From Amia ocellicauda (lineage: Eukaryota > Chordata > Actinopteri > Amiiformes > Amiidae), in the NCBI RefSeq assembly GCF_036373705.1, contig NC_089851.1, positions 53,292,812 to 53,356,811 on the forward strand: a DNA stretch of 64,000 nt. Reading direction: 5' to 3'. The stretch's first letter is position 1, and each line of letters opens with the position of its first letter. The position numbers were made by a program, and so were the translations under genes. The notes under the pieces are model-generated. The model did not search any database, was not told where the DNA came from, and saw nothing but the letters and a program-made list of their open reading frames with translations. Positions 15,064-28,538 of this stretch are shown piece after piece.

Positions 15064-15137
15064 GGCACCGTGGCTTAGTTGGTCAAAGCGCCTGTCTTGT
15101 AAACAGGAAACCCTGGGTTCTACTCCCAGCAGTGCTT
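15064..15137 (+). tRNA. tRNA-Thr(TGT), cassette 3
   Basis: Anticodon TGT and the standard GGCACCG acceptor. The T loop reads TTCTACT in place of TTCGACT, changing position 57 inside the B box. Promoter strength and T-loop folding are likely reduced. Confidence 0.83.
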
Positions 15138-15301
15138 TGGTTTACGTTGGCATAGGCAATGGAAAGGAAGCTTCTAAACGCTCAATACATTTTTGCAAGA
15201 TGGCCGTCCGCAGCAAGCAGCTTAAGGTTACTGTAGCCGCAATCTGGCAAGCTGACCGCCAGAAGTAGATACAATAACAAGGGGCGGGGGGAAAAGTGGG
15301 C

Positions 15302-15375
15302 CGTCCATGGGTGGATTCAAACCACCATCCTTTCGGTTAATAGCCAAACACGCTGACCGATTGCGACACAGAGAC
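15302..15375 (-). tRNA. Asn-type tRNA with anticodon ATT, cassette 3
   Basis: Asn body with anticodon ATT. Both internal promoters are damaged: T10 in the A box, and T loop TTTGAAT where the invariant C56 has become T. Probably a pseudogene. Confidence 0.8.
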
Positions 15376-15475
15376 AGACACAGGTGTTATGGTTGCTGCA
15401 GTCATGCAGTTCCTTCACAGTTGCCAGAAATCATTTCCAGCACACGATTTTCTTTGTTGTTGAATGCAACATACG

Positions 15476-18400
15476 TGACCATTGGGGGAGCGATAGCAAG
15501 CAAGAGAGTTAGATATCGAGAGTCATAGATAGATAGCTAGCTAGATAGATAGATAGATGGATGGATGGACGGCAAGGCAAGCATCTGATTGACAGTGGTC
15601 CGTGATCTGCTGTTATGCTACAATGCTACTGACCATTGGGGGAGCGATAGCAAGCAAGAGAGTTAGATATCAAGAGTCATCGATAGATAGATAGATAGAT
15701 GGATGGATGGACGGCAAGGCAAGCATCTGATTGACAGTGGTCCGTGATCTGCTGTTATGCTACTATGCTACTGACCATTGAGGGAGCGATAGCAAGCAAG
15801 AGAGTTAGATATCGAGAGTCATAGATAGATAGATAGATAGATGGATGGATGGATGGACGGCAATGCAAGCACCTGATTGACAGTGGTCCGTGATCTGCTG
15901 TTATGCTACTATGCTACTGACCATTGGGGGAGCGATAGCAAGCAAGAGAGTTAGATATCAAGAGTCATCGATAGATAGATAGATAGATGGATAGATGGAC
16001 GGCAAGGCAAGCATCTGATTGACAGTGGTCCGTGATCTGCTGTTATGCTACTATGCTACTGACCATTGAGGGAGCGATAGCAAGCAAGAGAGTTAGATAT
16101 CGAGAGTCATAGATAGATAGATAGATAGATGGATGGATGGATGGACGGCAAGGCAAGCACCTGATTGACAGTGGTCCGTGATCTGCTGTTATGCTACAAT
16201 GCTACTGACCATTGGGGGAGCGATAGCAAGCAAGAGAATTAGATATCAAGAGTCATAGATAGATAGATAGATAGATGGATGGATGGACGGCAAGGCAAGC
16301 ATCTGATTGACAGTGGTCCGTGATCTGCTGTTATGCTACAATGCTACTGACCATTGGGGGAGCGATAGCAAGCAAGAGAGTTAGATATCAAGAGTCATCG
16401 ATAGATAGATAGATAGATGGATGGATGGACGGCAAGGCAAGCATCTGATTGACAGTGGTCCGTGATCTGCTGTTATGCTACTATGCTACTGACCATTGAG
16501 GGAGCGATAGCAAGCAAGAGAGTTAGATATCGAGAGTCATAGATAGATAGATAGATAGATAGATGGATGGATGGATGGACGGCAAGGCAAGCACCTGATT
16601 GACAGTGGTCCGTGATCTGCTGTTATGCTACTATGCTACTGACCATTGGGGGAGCGATAGCAAGCAAGAGAGTTAGATATTGAGAGTCATAGATAGATAG
16701 ATAGATGGATGGATGGACGGCAAGGCAAGCATCTGATTGACAGTGGTCCGTGATCTGCTGTTATGCTACAATGCTACTGACCATTGGGGGAGCGATAGCA
16801 AGCAAGAGAGTTAGATATCAAGAGTCATAGATAGATAGATAGATAGATGGATGGACGGCAAGGCAAGCATCTGATTGACAGTGGTCCGTGATCTGCTGTT
16901 ATGCTACTATGCTACTGACCATTGGGGGAGCAATAGCAAGCAAGAGAGTTAGATATCGAGAGTCATTGATAGATAGATAGATAGATGGATGGATGGATGG
17001 ACGGCAAGGCAAGCATCTGATTGACAGTGGTCCGTGATCTGCTGTTATGCTACAATGCTACTGACCATTGGGGGAGCGATAGCAAGCAAGAGAATTAGAT
17101 ATCAAGAGTCATAGATAGATAGATAGATAGATAGATGGATGGATGGACGGCAAGGCAAGCATCTGATTGACAGTGGTCCGTGATCTGCTGTTATGCTACT
17201 ATGCTACTGACCATTGGGGGAGCGATAGCAAGCAAGAGAGTTAGATATCAAGAGTCATCGATAGATAGATAGATAGATGGATAGATGGACGGCAAGGCAA
17301 GCATCTGATTGACAGTGGTCCGTGATCTGCTGTTATGCTACTATGCTACTGACCATTGAGGGAGCGATAGCAAGCAAGAGAGTTAGATATCGAGAGTCAT
17401 AGATAGATAGATAGATAGATAGATAGATGGATGGATGGATGGATGGCAAGGCAAGCACCTGATTGACAGTGGTCCGTGATCTGCTGTTATGCTACTATGC
17501 TACTGACCATTGGGGGAGCGATAGCAAGCAAGAGAGTTAGATATTGAGAGTCATAGATAGATAGATGGATGGATGGACGGCAAGGCAAGCATCTGATTGA
17601 CAGTGGTCCGTGACCTGCTGTTATGCTACTATGGTACTGACCATTGGGGGAGCGATAGCAAGCAAGAGAGTTAGATATCAAGAGTCATAGATAGATAGAT
17701 AGATAGATGGATGGACGGCAAGGCAAGCATCTGATTGACAGTGGTCCGTGATCTGCTGTTATGCTACTATGCTACTGACCATTGGGGGAGCAATAGCAAG
17801 CAAGAGAGTTAGATATCGAGAGTCATTGATAGATAGATAGATAGATGGATGGATGGATGGACGGCAAGGCAAGCATCTGATTGACAGTGGTCCGTGATCT
17901 GCTGTTATGCTACAATGCTACTGACCATTGGGGGAGCGATAGCAAGCAAGAGAGTTAGATATCAAGAGTCATAGATAGATAGATAGATAGATGGATGGAT
18001 GGATGGACGGCAAGGCAAGCATCTGATTGACAGTGGTCCGTGATCTGCTGTTATGCTACAATGCTACTGACCATTGGGGGAGCGATAGCAAGCAAGAGAG
18101 TTAGATATCAAGAGTCATAGATAGATAGATAGATAGATGGATGGACGGCAAGGCAAGCATCTGATTGACAGTGGTCCGTGATCTGCTGTTATGCTACTAT
18201 GCTACTGACCATTGGGGGAGCGATAGCAAGCAAGAGAGTTAGATATCAAGAGTCATAGATAGATAGATAGATAGATGGATGGACGGCAAGGCAAGCATCT
18301 GATTGACAGTGGTCCGTGATCTGCTGTTATGCTACTATGCTACTGACCATTGGGGGAGCGATAGCAAGCAAGAGAGTTAGATATCAAGAGTCATAGATAG

Positions 18401-21400
18401 ATAGATAGATAGATGGATGGACGGCAAGGCAAGCATCTGATTGATAGTGGTCCGTGATCTGCTGTTATGCTACTATGCTACTGACCATTGGGGGAGCAAT
18501 AGCAAGCAAGAGAGTTAGATATCGAGAGTCATTGATAGATAGATAGATAGATGGATGGATGGATGGACGGCAAGGCAAGCATCTGATTGACAGTGGTCCG
18601 TGATCTGCTGTTATGCTACAATGCTACTGACCATTGGGGGAGCGATAGCAAGCAAGAGAATTAGATATCAAGAGTCATAGATAGATAGATAGATAGATGG
18701 ATGGATGGACGGCAAGGCAAGCATCTGATTGACAGTGGTCCGTGATCTGCTGTTATGCTACAATGCTACTGACCATTGGGGGAGCGATAGCAAGCAAGAG
18801 AGTTAGATATCAAGAGTCATCGATAGATAGATAGATAGATGGATGGATGGACGGCAAGGCAAGCATCTGATTGACAGTGGTCCGTGATCTGCTGTTATGC
18901 TACTATGCTACTGACCATTGAGGGAGCGATAGCAAGCAAGAGAGTTAGATATCGAGAGTCATAGATAGATAGATAGATAGATAGATGGATGGATGGATGG
19001 ACGGCAAGGCAAGCACCTGATTGACAGTGGTCCGTGATCTGCTGTTATGCTACTATGCTACTGACCATTGGGGGAGCGATAGCAAGCAAGAGAGTTAGAT
19101 ATTGAGAGTCATAGATAGATAGATAGATGGATGGATGGACGGCAAGGCAAGCATCTGATTGACAGTGGTCCGTGATCTGCTGTAATGCTACAATGCTACT
19201 GACCATTGGGGGAGCGATAGCAAGCAAGAGAGTTAGATATCAAGAGTCATAGATAGATAGATAGATAGATGGATGGACGGCAAGGCAAGCATCTGATTGA
19301 CAGTGGTCCGTGATCTGCTGTTATGCTACTATGCTACTGACCATTGGGGGAGCAATAGCAAGCAAGAGAGTTAGATATCGAGAGTCATTGATAGATAGAT
19401 AGATAGATGGATGGATGGATGGACGGCAAGGCAAGCATCTGATTGACAGTGGTCCGTGATCTGCTGTTATGCTACAATGCTACTGACCATTGGGGGAGCG
19501 ATAGCAAGCAAGAGAATTAGATATCAAGAGTCATAGATAGATAGATAGATAGATGGATGGATGGACGGCAAGGCAAGCATCTGATTGACAGTGGTCCGTG
19601 ATCTGCTGTTATGCTACTATGCTACTGACCATTGGGGGAGCGATAGCAAGCAAGAGAGTTAGATATCAAGAGTCATCGATAGATAGATAGATAGATGGAT
19701 AGATGGACGGCAAGGCAAGCATCTGATTGACAGTGGTCCGTGATCTGCTGTTATGCTACTATGCTACTGACCATTGAGGGAGCGATAGCAAGCAAGAGAG
19801 TTAGATATCGAGAGTCATAGATAGATAGATAGATAGATAGATGGATGGATGGATGGATGGCAAGGCAAGCACCTGATTGACAGTGGTCCGTGATCTGCTG
19901 TTATGCTACTATGCTACTGACCATTGGGGGAGCGATAGCAAGCAAGAGAGTTAGATATCAAGAGTCATCGATAGATAGATAGATAGATGGATGGATGGAC
20001 GGCAAGGCAAGCATCTGATTGACAGTGGTCCGTGATCTGCTGTTATGCTACTATGCTACTGACCATTGAGGGAGCGATAGCAAGCAAGAGAGTTAGATAT
20101 CGAGAGTCATAGATAGATAGATAGATAGATAGATGGATGGATGGATGGACGGCAAGGCAAGCACCTGATTGACAGTGGTCCGTGATCTGCTGTTATGCTA
20201 CTATGCTACTGACCATTGGGGGAGCGATAGCAAGCAAGAGAGTTAGATATTGAGAGTCATAGATAGATAGATAGATGGATGGATGGACGGCAAGGCAAGC
20301 ATCTGATTGACAGTGGTCCGTGATCTGCTGTAATGCTACAATGCTACTGACCATTGGGGGAGCGATAGCAAGCAAGAGAGTTAGATATCAAGAGTCATAG
20401 ATAGATAGATAGATAGATGGATGGACGGCAAGGCAAGCATCTGATTGACAGTGGTCCGTGATCTGCTGTTATGCTACTATGCTACTGACCATTGGGGGAG
20501 CAATAGCAAGCAAGAGAGTTAGATATCGAGAGTCATTGATAGATAGATAGATAGATGGATGGATGGATGGACGGCAAGGCAAGCATCTGATTGACAGTGG
20601 TCCGTGATCTGCTGTTATGCTACAATGCTACTGACCATTGGGGGAGCGATAGCAAGCAAGAGAATTAGATATCAAGAGTCATAGATAGATAGATAGATAG
20701 ATGGATGGATGGACGGCAAGGCAAGCATCTGATTGACAGTGGTCCGTGATCTGCTGTTATGCTACTATGCTACTGACCATTGGGGGAGCGATAGCAAGCA
20801 AGAGAGTTAGATATCAAGAGTCATCGATAGATAGATAGATAGATGGATAGATGGACGGCAAGGCAAGCATCTGATTGACAGTGGTCCGTGATCTGCTGTT
20901 ATGCTACTATGCTACTGACCATTGAGGGAGCGATAGCAAGCAAGAGAGTTAGATATCGAGAGTCATAGATAGATAGATAGATAGATAGATGGATGGATGG
21001 ATGGATGGCAAGGCAAGCACCTGATTGACAGTGGTCCGTGATCTGCTGTTATGCTACTATGCTACTGACCATTGGGGGAGCGATAGCAAGCAAGAGAGTT
21101 AGATATTGAGAGTCATAGATAGATAGATGGATGGATGGACGGCAAGGCAAGCATCTGATTGACAGTGGTCCGTGACCTGCTGTTATGCTACTATGGTACT
21201 GACCATTGGGGGAGCGATAGCAAGCAAGAGAGTTAGATATCAAGAGTCATAGATAGATAGATAGATAGATGGATGGACGGCAAGGCAAGCATCTGATTGA
21301 CAGTGGTCCGTGATCTGCTGTTATGCTACTATGCTACTGACCATTGGGGGAGCGATAGCAAGCAAGAGAGTTAGATATCAAGAGTCATCGATAGATAGAT

Positions 21401-23348
21401 AGATAGATGGATAGATGGACGGCAAGGCAAGCATCTGATTGACAGTGGTCCGTGATCTGCTGTTATGCTACTATGCTACTGACCATTGAGGGAGCGATAG
21501 CAAGCAAGAGAGTTAGATATCGAGAGTCATAGATAGATAGATAGATAGATAGATGGATGGATGGATGGATGGCAAGGCAAGCACCTGATTGACAGTGGTC
21601 CGTGATCTGCTGTTATGCTACTATGCTACTGACCATTGGGGGAGCGATAGCAAGCAAGAGAGTTATATATCAAGAGTCATAGATAGATAGATAGATAGAT
21701 GGATGGACGGCAAGGCAAGCATCTGATTGACAGTGGTCCGTGATCTGCTGTTATGCTACTATGCTACTGACCATTGGGGGAGCGATAGCAAGCAAGAGAG
21801 TTAGATATCAAGAGTCATCGATAGATAGATAGATAGATGGATAGATGGACGGCAAGGCAAGCATCTGATTGACAGTGGTCCGTGATCTGCTGTTATGCTA
21901 CTATGCTACTGACCATTGAGGGAGCGATAGCAAGCAAGAGAGTTAGATATCGAGAGTCATAGATAGATAGATAGATAGATGGATGGATGGATGGACGGCA
22001 AGGCAAGCATCTGATTGACAGTGGTCCGTGATCTGCTGTTATGCTACTTTGCTACTGACCATTGGGGGAGCGATAGCAAGCAAGAGAGTTAGATGTCAAG
22101 AGTCATAGATAGATAGATAGATGGATGGATGGATGGACGGCAAGGCAAGCATCTGATTGACAGTGGTCCGTGATCTGCTGTTATGCTACTATGCTACTGA
22201 CCATTGAGGGAGCGATAGCAAGCAAGAGAGTTAGATATCGAGAGTCATAGATAGATAGATAGATAGATAGATGGATGGATGGATGGATGGACGGCAAGGC
22301 AAGCACCTGATTGACAGTGGTCCGTGATCTGCTGTTATGCTACTATGCTACTGACCATTGGGGGAGCGATAGCAAGCAAGAGAGTTAGATATTGAGAGTC
22401 ATAGATAGATAGATGGATGGATGGACGGCAAGGCAAGCATCTGATTGACAGTGGTCCGTGATCTGCTGTTATGCTACTATGCTACTGACCATTGGGGGAG
22501 CGATAGCAAGCAAGAGAGTTAGATATTGAGAGTCATTGATAGATAGATAGATAGATGGATGGATGGATGGACGGCAAGGCAAGCATCTGATTGACAGTGG
22601 TCCGTGATCTGCTGTTATGCTACAATGCTACTGACCATTGGGGGATCGATAGCAAGCAAGAGAGTTAGATATCAAGAGTCATAGATAGATAGATAGATAG
22701 ATGGATGGATGGACGGCAAGGCAAGCATCTGATTGACAGTGGTCCGTGATCTGCTGTTATGCTACTATGCTACTGACCATTGGGGAACCGATTGCAAGCA
22801 AGAGAGTTAGATATCAAGAGTCATCGATAGATAGATAGATAGATGGATAGATGGACGGCAAGGCAAGCACCTGATTGACAGTGGTCCGTGATCTGCTGTT
22901 ATGCTACTATGCTACTGACCATTGAGGGAGCGATAGCAAGCAAGAGAGTTAGATATCGAGAGTCATAGATAGATAGATAGATAGATAGATGGATGGATGG
23001 ATGGATGGACGGCAAGGCAAGCACCTGATTGACAGTGGTCCGTGATCTGCTGTTATGCTACTATGCTACTGACCATTGGGGGAGCGATAGCAAGCAAGAG
23101 AGTTAGATATTGAGAGTCATAGATAGATAGATGGATGGATGGACGGCAAGGCAAGCATCTGATTGACAGTGGTCCGTGATCTGCTGTTATGCTACTATGC
23201 TACTGATCATTGGGGGAGCGATAGCAAGCAAGAGAGTTAGATATCAAGAGACATAGATACATAGATAGATGGATAGATGGATGGATGGATGGACGGCAAG
23301 GCAAGCATCTGATTGACACTGGTCCGTGATCTGCTGTTATGCTACTAT
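15476..23348. repeat. GATA-bearing satellite array, segment 4
   Basis: About 56 monomers. A marker monomer pair (GACCTGCTGTTATG plus ATGGTACTG variants) recurs near 17.6 and 21.2 kb, and long ordered blocks of variants repeat, for example about 18.9-20.0 kb and 20.0-21.1 kb. The final monomer before cassette 4 carries GACACTGG for GACAGTGG, a mark shared with the monomers before cassettes 5-7. No gene is seen. Confidence 0.97.
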
Positions 23349-23370
23349 CAGCAGCAGCAGCTGCAGATTT

Positions 23371-23444
23371 GGCACCGTGGCTTAGTTGGTTAAAGCGCCT
23401 GTGTAGTAAACAGGAGGTCCTGGGTTCAAATCCCAGGGGTGCGT
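23371..23444 (+). tRNA. tRNA-Thr(AGT), cassette 4 (degenerate)
   Basis: The anticodon is AGT, but the loop is GTAGTAA (C32 changed to G) and the acceptor 3' strand is GGGTGCG, which leaves mismatches at the first and seventh pairs. The A box TGGCTTAGTTGG and the B box are intact, so it may be transcribed but is a poor tRNA. The most decayed of the seven Thr(AGT) copies. Confidence 0.85.
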
Positions 23445-23741
23445 TAGGCGGGCTTTGTGTGCTCCTAGCGAAGCTTGTGCGTCCGCTTTGTCACCCATCA
23501 GTTTTAGCAAGATAGGCTTATCGTAAAGCCATCAGAGGACGTAATGAACCGGAAAGCCAACTGGACAGACGCCGGATTGTAAAGAAGAACCAGAACCCAA
23601 AGGACACGCGCTACGCGCACCTAACGGCCAACGTCCAATTCCCATTGCCGCCCCTGGACAGTCGCAACAGGGAGCTTGTTGCTCCCGTCAACCTTACGTT
23701 TTCACCCCTGTGTGCTTCCTTTGTTGCAGCCTGCATCCAGA

Positions 23742-23841
23742 TTTTGTTTTGTTTTGTTTTGTTTTGTTTTGTTTTGTTTTGTTTTGTTTTGTTTTGTTTT
23801 GTTTTGTTTTGTTTTGTTTTGTTTTGTTTTGTTTTGTTTTG
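23742..23841 (+). repeat. (TTTTG)20 microsatellite
   Basis: Twenty perfect TTTTG units between the Thr tRNA genes of cassette 4. Confidence 0.98.
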
Positions 23842-23884
23842 TGCCTTACGCCTGAGTGTAGGCACTGGGGAATGGGAGAGTCCT

Positions 23885-23958
23885 GGTACCGTGGCTTAGT
23901 TGGTCAAAGCGCCTGTCTTGTAAACAGGAAACCCTGGGTTCGACTCCCAGCAGTGCTT
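23885..23958 (+). tRNA. tRNA-Thr(TGT), cassette 4
   Basis: Anticodon TGT with a good anticodon stem and T loop. The acceptor begins GGTACCG, so the third pair becomes U-G, in addition to the shared C-A mismatch. Confidence 0.84.
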
Positions 23959-24122
23959 TGGTTTACGTTGGCATAGGCAATGGAAAGGAAGTTTCTAAAC
24001 GCTCAATACATTTTTGCAAGATGGCCGTCCGCAGCAAGCAGCTTAAGGTTACTGTAGCCGCAATCTGGCAAGCTGACCGCCAGAAGTAGAAACAATAACA
24101 AGGGGCGGGGGGAAAAGTGGGC

Positions 24123-24196
24123 TGTCCCTGGGTGGATTCAAACCACCATCCTTTCGGTTAATAGCCAAACACGCTGACCGATTGCGCCACAGAGAC
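24123..24196 (-). tRNA. Asn-type tRNA with anticodon ATT, cassette 4
   Basis: The acceptor pairs fully (GTCTCTG/CAGGGAC, one G-U), and the A box GGCGCAATCGG is intact. The T loop is TTTGAAT, losing the invariant C56 of the B box. Anticodon ATT. The discriminator is A rather than G. Probably a pseudogene. Confidence 0.82.
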
Positions 24197-24296
24197 AGAC
24201 AGAGGTGTTCTGGTTGCTGCAGTCGTGCAGTTCCTTCACAGTTGCCAGAAATCATTTCCAGCACACGATTTTCTTTGTCGTTGAATGCAACATACG

Positions 24297-25581
24297 TGAC
24301 CATTGGGGGAGCGATAGCAAGCAAGAGAGTTAGATATCGAGAGTCATAGATAGATAGCTAGCTAGATAGATAGATAGATGGATGGATGGACGGCAAGGCA
24401 AGCATCTGATTGACAGTGGTCCGTGATCTGCTGTTATGCTACTATGCTACTGACCATTGGGGGAGCGATAGCAAGCAAGAGAGTTAGATATCAAGAGTCA
24501 TAGATAGATAGATAGATAGATAGATGGATGGACGGCAAGGCAAGCATCTGATTGACAGTGGTCCGTGATCTGCTGTTATGCTACTATGCTACTGACCATT
24601 GGGGGAGCGATAGCAAGCAAGAGAGTTAGATATCGAGAGTCATTGATAGATAGATAGATAGATGGATGGATGGATGGACGGCAAGGCAAGCATCTGATTG
24701 ACAGTGGTCCGTGATCTGCTGTTATGCTACAATGCTACTGACCATTGGGGGAGCGATAGCAAGCAAGAGAGTTAGATATCAAGAGTCATAGATAGATAGA
24801 TGGATAGATGGATGGACGGCAAGGCAAGCATCTGATTGACAGTGGTCCGTGATCTGCTGTTATGCTACAATGCTACTGACCATTGGGGGAGCGATAGCAA
24901 GCAAGAGAGTTAGATATCAAGAATCATAGATAGATAGATAGATGGATGGATGGACGGCAAGGCAAGCATCTGATTGACAGTGGTCCGTGATCTGCTGTTA
25001 TGCTACTATGCTACTGACCATTGAGGGAGCGATAGCAAGCAAGAGAGTTAGATATCGAGAGTCATAGATAGATAGATAAATAGATAGATGGATGGATGGA
25101 CGGCAAGGCAAGCACCTGATTGACAGTGGTCCGTGATCTGCTGTTATGCTACTATGCTACTGACCATTGGGGGAGCGATAGCAAGCAAGAGAGTTAGATA
25201 TTGAGAGTCATAGATAGATAGATAGATGGATGGATGGACGGCAAGGCAAGCATCTGATTGACAGTGGTCCGTGATCTGCTGTTATGCTACAATGCTACTG
25301 ACCATTGGGGGAGCGATAGCAAGCAAGAGAGTTAGATATCAAGAGTCATAGATAGATAGATAGATAGATGGATGGATGGACGGCAAGGCAAGCATCTGAT
25401 TGACAGTGGTCCGTGATCTGCTGTTATGCTACTATGCTACTGATCATTGGGGGAGCGATAGCAAGCAAGAGAGTTAGATATCAAGAGACATAGATACATA
25501 GATAGATAGATGGATTGATGGATGGACGGCAAGGCAAGCATCTGATTGACACTGGTCCGTGATCTGCTGTTATGCTACTAT
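24297..25581. repeat. GATA-bearing satellite array, segment 5
   Basis: About nine monomers, including AGAATCATAG and GATAAATAG variants that recur in segment 6. No gene is seen. Confidence 0.97.
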
Positions 25582-25603
25582 CAGCAGCAGCAGCTGCAGA
25601 TTT

Positions 25604-25677
25604 GGCACCGTGGCTTAGTTGGTTAAAGCGCCTGTCTAGTAAACAGGAGGTCCTGGGTTCAAATCCCAGCGGTGCCT
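25604..25677 (+). tRNA. tRNA-Thr(AGT), cassette 5
   Basis: Acceptor GGCACCG pairs perfectly with CGGTGCC, discriminator U. A box TGGCTTAGTTGG matches the consensus, and B box GGTTCAAATCC is intact. Anticodon AGT in CTAGTAA. With the cassette 6 and 7 genes, the best-preserved Thr(AGT) in the window. Confidence 0.96.
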
Positions 25678-25974
25678 TAGGCGGGCTTTGTGTGCTCCTA
25701 GCGAAGCTTGTGCGTCTGCTTTGTCACCCATCAGTTTTAGCAAGATAGGCTTATCGTAAAGCCATCAGAGGACGTAATGAACCGGAAAGCCAACTGGACA
25801 GACGCCGGTTTGTAAAGAAGAACCAGAACCCAAAGGACACGCGCTACGCGCACCTAACGGCCAACGTCCAATTCCCATTGCCGCCCCTGGACAGTCGCAA
25901 CAGGGAGCTTGTTGCTCCCGTCAACCTTACGTTTTCACCTGTGTGTGCTTCCTTTGTTGCAGCCTGCATCCAGA

Positions 25975-26019
25975 TTTTGTTTTGTTTTGTTTTGTTTTGT
26001 TTTGTTTTGTTTTGTTTTG
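25975..26019 (+). repeat. (TTTTG)9 microsatellite
   Basis: Nine perfect TTTTG units between the Thr tRNA genes of cassette 5, the shortest tract. Confidence 0.98.
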
Positions 26020-26062
26020 TGCCTTACGCCTGAGTGTAGGCACTGGGGAATGGGAGAGTCCT

Positions 26063-26136
26063 GGCACCGTGGCTTAGTTGGTCAAAGCGCCTGTCTTGTA
26101 AACAGGAAACCCTGGGTTCGACTCCCAGCAGTGCTT
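26063..26136 (+). tRNA. tRNA-Thr(TGT), cassette 5
   Basis: Standard copy: acceptor GGCACCG/CAGTGCT with one C-A mismatch and a terminal G-U, D stem GCTT/AAGC, anticodon TGT, T loop TTCGACT. Confidence 0.88.
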
Positions 26137-26300
26137 TGGTTTACGTTGGCATAGGCAATGGAAAGGAAGCTTCTAAACGCTCAATACATTTTTGCAAGAT
26201 GGCCGTCCGCAGCAAGCAGCTTAAGGTTTCTGTAGCCGCAATCTGGCAAGCTGACCGCCAGAAGTAGAAACATTAACAAGGGGCGGGGGGAAAAGTGGGC

Positions 26301-26374
26301 TGTCCCTGGGTGGATTCAAACCACCATCCTTTCGGTTAATAGCCAAACACGCTGACCGATTGCGCCACAGAGAC
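26301..26374 (-). tRNA. Asn-type tRNA with anticodon ATT, cassette 5
   Basis: Same state as cassette 4: anticodon ATT, intact A box and acceptor, T loop TTTGAAT, discriminator A. Probably a pseudogene. Confidence 0.82.
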
Positions 26375-26474
26375 AGACAGAGGTGTTCTGGTTGCTGCAG
26401 TCGTGCAGTTCCTTCACAGTTGCCAGAAATCATTTCCAGCACACGATTTTCTTTGTCGTTGAATGCAAAATACG

Positions 26475-27913
26475 TGACCATTGGGGGAGCGATAGCAAGC
26501 AAGAGAGTTAGATATCGAGAGTCATAGATAGATAGCTAGCTAGATAGATAGATAGATGGATGGATGGACGGCAAGGCAAGCATCTGATTGACAGTGGTCC
26601 GTGATCTGCTGTTATGCTACTATGCTACTGACCATTGGGGGAGCGATAGCAAGCAAGAGAGTTAGATATCAAGAATCATAGATAGATAGATAGATGGATG
26701 GATGGACGGCAAGGCAAGCATCTGATTGACAGTGGTCCGTGATCTGCTGTTATGCTACTATGCTACTGACCATTGAGGGAGCGATAGCAAGCAAGAGAGT
26801 TAGATATCGAGAGTCATAGATAGATAGATAAATAGATAGATGGATGGATGGACGGCAAGGCAAGCACCTGATTGACAGTGGTCCGTGATCTGCTGTTATG
26901 CTACTATGCTACTGACCATTGGGGGAGCGATAGCAAGCAAGAGAGTTAGATATTGAGAGTCATAGATAGATAGATAGATGGATGGATGGACGGCAAGGCA
27001 AGCATCTGATTGACAGTGGTCCGTGATCTGCTGTTATGCTACAATGCTACTGACCATTGGGGGAGCGATAGCAAGCAAGAGAGTTAGATATCAAGAGTCA
27101 TAGATAGATAGATAGATAGATGGATGGATGGACGGCAAGGCAAGCATCTGATTGACAGTGGTCCGTGATCTGCTGTTATGCTACTATGCTACTGACCATT
27201 GGGGGAGCGATAGCAAGCAAGAGAGTTAGATATCAAGAATCATAGATAGATAGATAGATGGATGGATGGACGGCAAGGCAAGCATCTGATTGACAGTGGT
27301 CCGTGATCTGCTGTTATGCTACTATGCTACTGACCATTGAGGGAGCGATAGCAAGCAAGAGAGTTAGATATCGAGAGTCATAGATAGATAGATAAATAGA
27401 TAGATGGATGGATGGACGGCAAGGCAAGCACCTGATTGACAGTGGTCCGTGATCTGCTGTTATGCTACTATGCTACTGACCATTGGGGGAGCGATAGCAA
27501 GCAAGAGAGTTAGATATCAAGAGACATAGATACATAGATAGATAGATAGATGGATGGATGGATGGACGGCAAGGCAAGCATCTGATTGACAGTGGTCCGT
27601 GATCTGCTGTTATGCTACAATGCTACTGACCATTGGGGGAGCGATAGCAAGCAAGAGAGTTAGATATCAAGAGTCATAGATAGATAGATAGATAGATGGA
27701 TGGATGGACGGCAAGGCAAGCATCTGATTGACAGTGGTCCGTGATCTGCTGTTATGCTACTATGCTACTGATCATTAGGGGAGCGATAGCAAGCAAGAGA
27801 GTTAGATATCAAGAGACATAGATACATAGATAGATAGATAGATGGATGGATGGATGGACGGCAAGGCAAGCATCTGATTGACACTGGTCCGTGATCTGCT
27901 GTTATGCTACTAT
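26475..27913. repeat. GATA-bearing satellite array, segment 6
   Basis: About ten monomers, with a block (about 26,600-27,000) repeated at 27,140-27,480 and matching segment 5. No gene is seen. Confidence 0.97.
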
Positions 27914-27935
27914 CAGCAGCAGCAGCTGCAGATTT

Positions 27936-28009
27936 GGCACCGTGGCTTAGTTGGTTAAAGCGCCTGTCTAGTAAACAGGAGGTCCTGGGTTCAAATCCCA
28001 GCGGTGCCT
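27936..28009 (+). tRNA. tRNA-Thr(AGT), cassette 6
   Basis: Same mature sequence as the cassette 5 gene: perfect acceptor, consensus A box, intact B box, anticodon AGT. Looks functional. Confidence 0.96.
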
Positions 28010-28306
28010 TAGGCGGGCTTTGTGTGCTCCTTGCGAAGCTTGTGCGTCCGGTTTGTCACCCATCAGTTTTAGCAATATAGGCTTATCGTAAAGCCATCAG
28101 AGGACGTAATGAACCGGAAAGCCAACTGGACAGACGCCGGTTTGTAAAGAAGAACCAGAACCCAAAGGACACGCGCTACGCGCACCTAACGGCCAACGTC
28201 CAATTCCCATTGCCGCCCCTGGACAGTCGCAACAGGGAGCTTGTTGCTCCCGTCAACCTTACGTTTTCACCTCTGTGTGCTTCCTTTGTTGCAGCCTGCA
28301 TCCAGA

Positions 28307-28421
28307 TTTTGTTTTGTTTTGTTTTGTTTTGTTTTGTTTTGTTTTGTTTTGTTTTGTTTTGTTTTGTTTTGTTTTGTTTTGTTTTGTTTTGTTTTGTTTT
28401 GTTTTGTTTTGTTTTGTTTTG
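28307..28421 (+). repeat. (TTTTG)23 microsatellite
   Basis: Twenty-three perfect TTTTG units between the Thr tRNA genes of cassette 6. Confidence 0.98.
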
Positions 28422-28464
28422 TGCCTTATGCCTGAGTGTAGGCACTGGGGAATGGGAGAGTCCT

Positions 28465-28538
28465 GGCACCGTGGCTTAGTTGGTCAAAGCGCCTGTCTTG
28501 TAAACAGGAAACCCTGGGTTCGACTCCCAGCAGTGCTT
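28465..28538 (+). tRNA. tRNA-Thr(TGT), cassette 6
   Basis: Standard Thr(TGT) copy as in cassette 5, with anticodon TGT and intact internal promoters. Confidence 0.88.

Larger units (their letters stand above)
14513..15475 (+). repeat. tRNA cassette copy 3
   Basis: A 963-bp cassette with the same borders. It lies exactly 3,512 bp after copy 2 when measured at the Thr(AGT) start. It has 23 TTTTG units. Confidence 0.95.
23349..24296 (+). repeat. tRNA cassette copy 4
   Basis: A 948-bp cassette of a second subfamily (copies 4-7). Thr(AGT) begins GGCACC rather than GGCGCC, the spacer has CACGCGCTACGCGCACC, and the block after Thr(TGT) has GTAGAAAC for GTAGATAC. Confidence 0.95.
25582..26474 (+). 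repeat. tRNA cassette copy 5
   Basis: An 893-bp cassette, the shortest complete copy, because its TTTTG tract has only nine units. Borders are identical to the others. Confidence 0.95.
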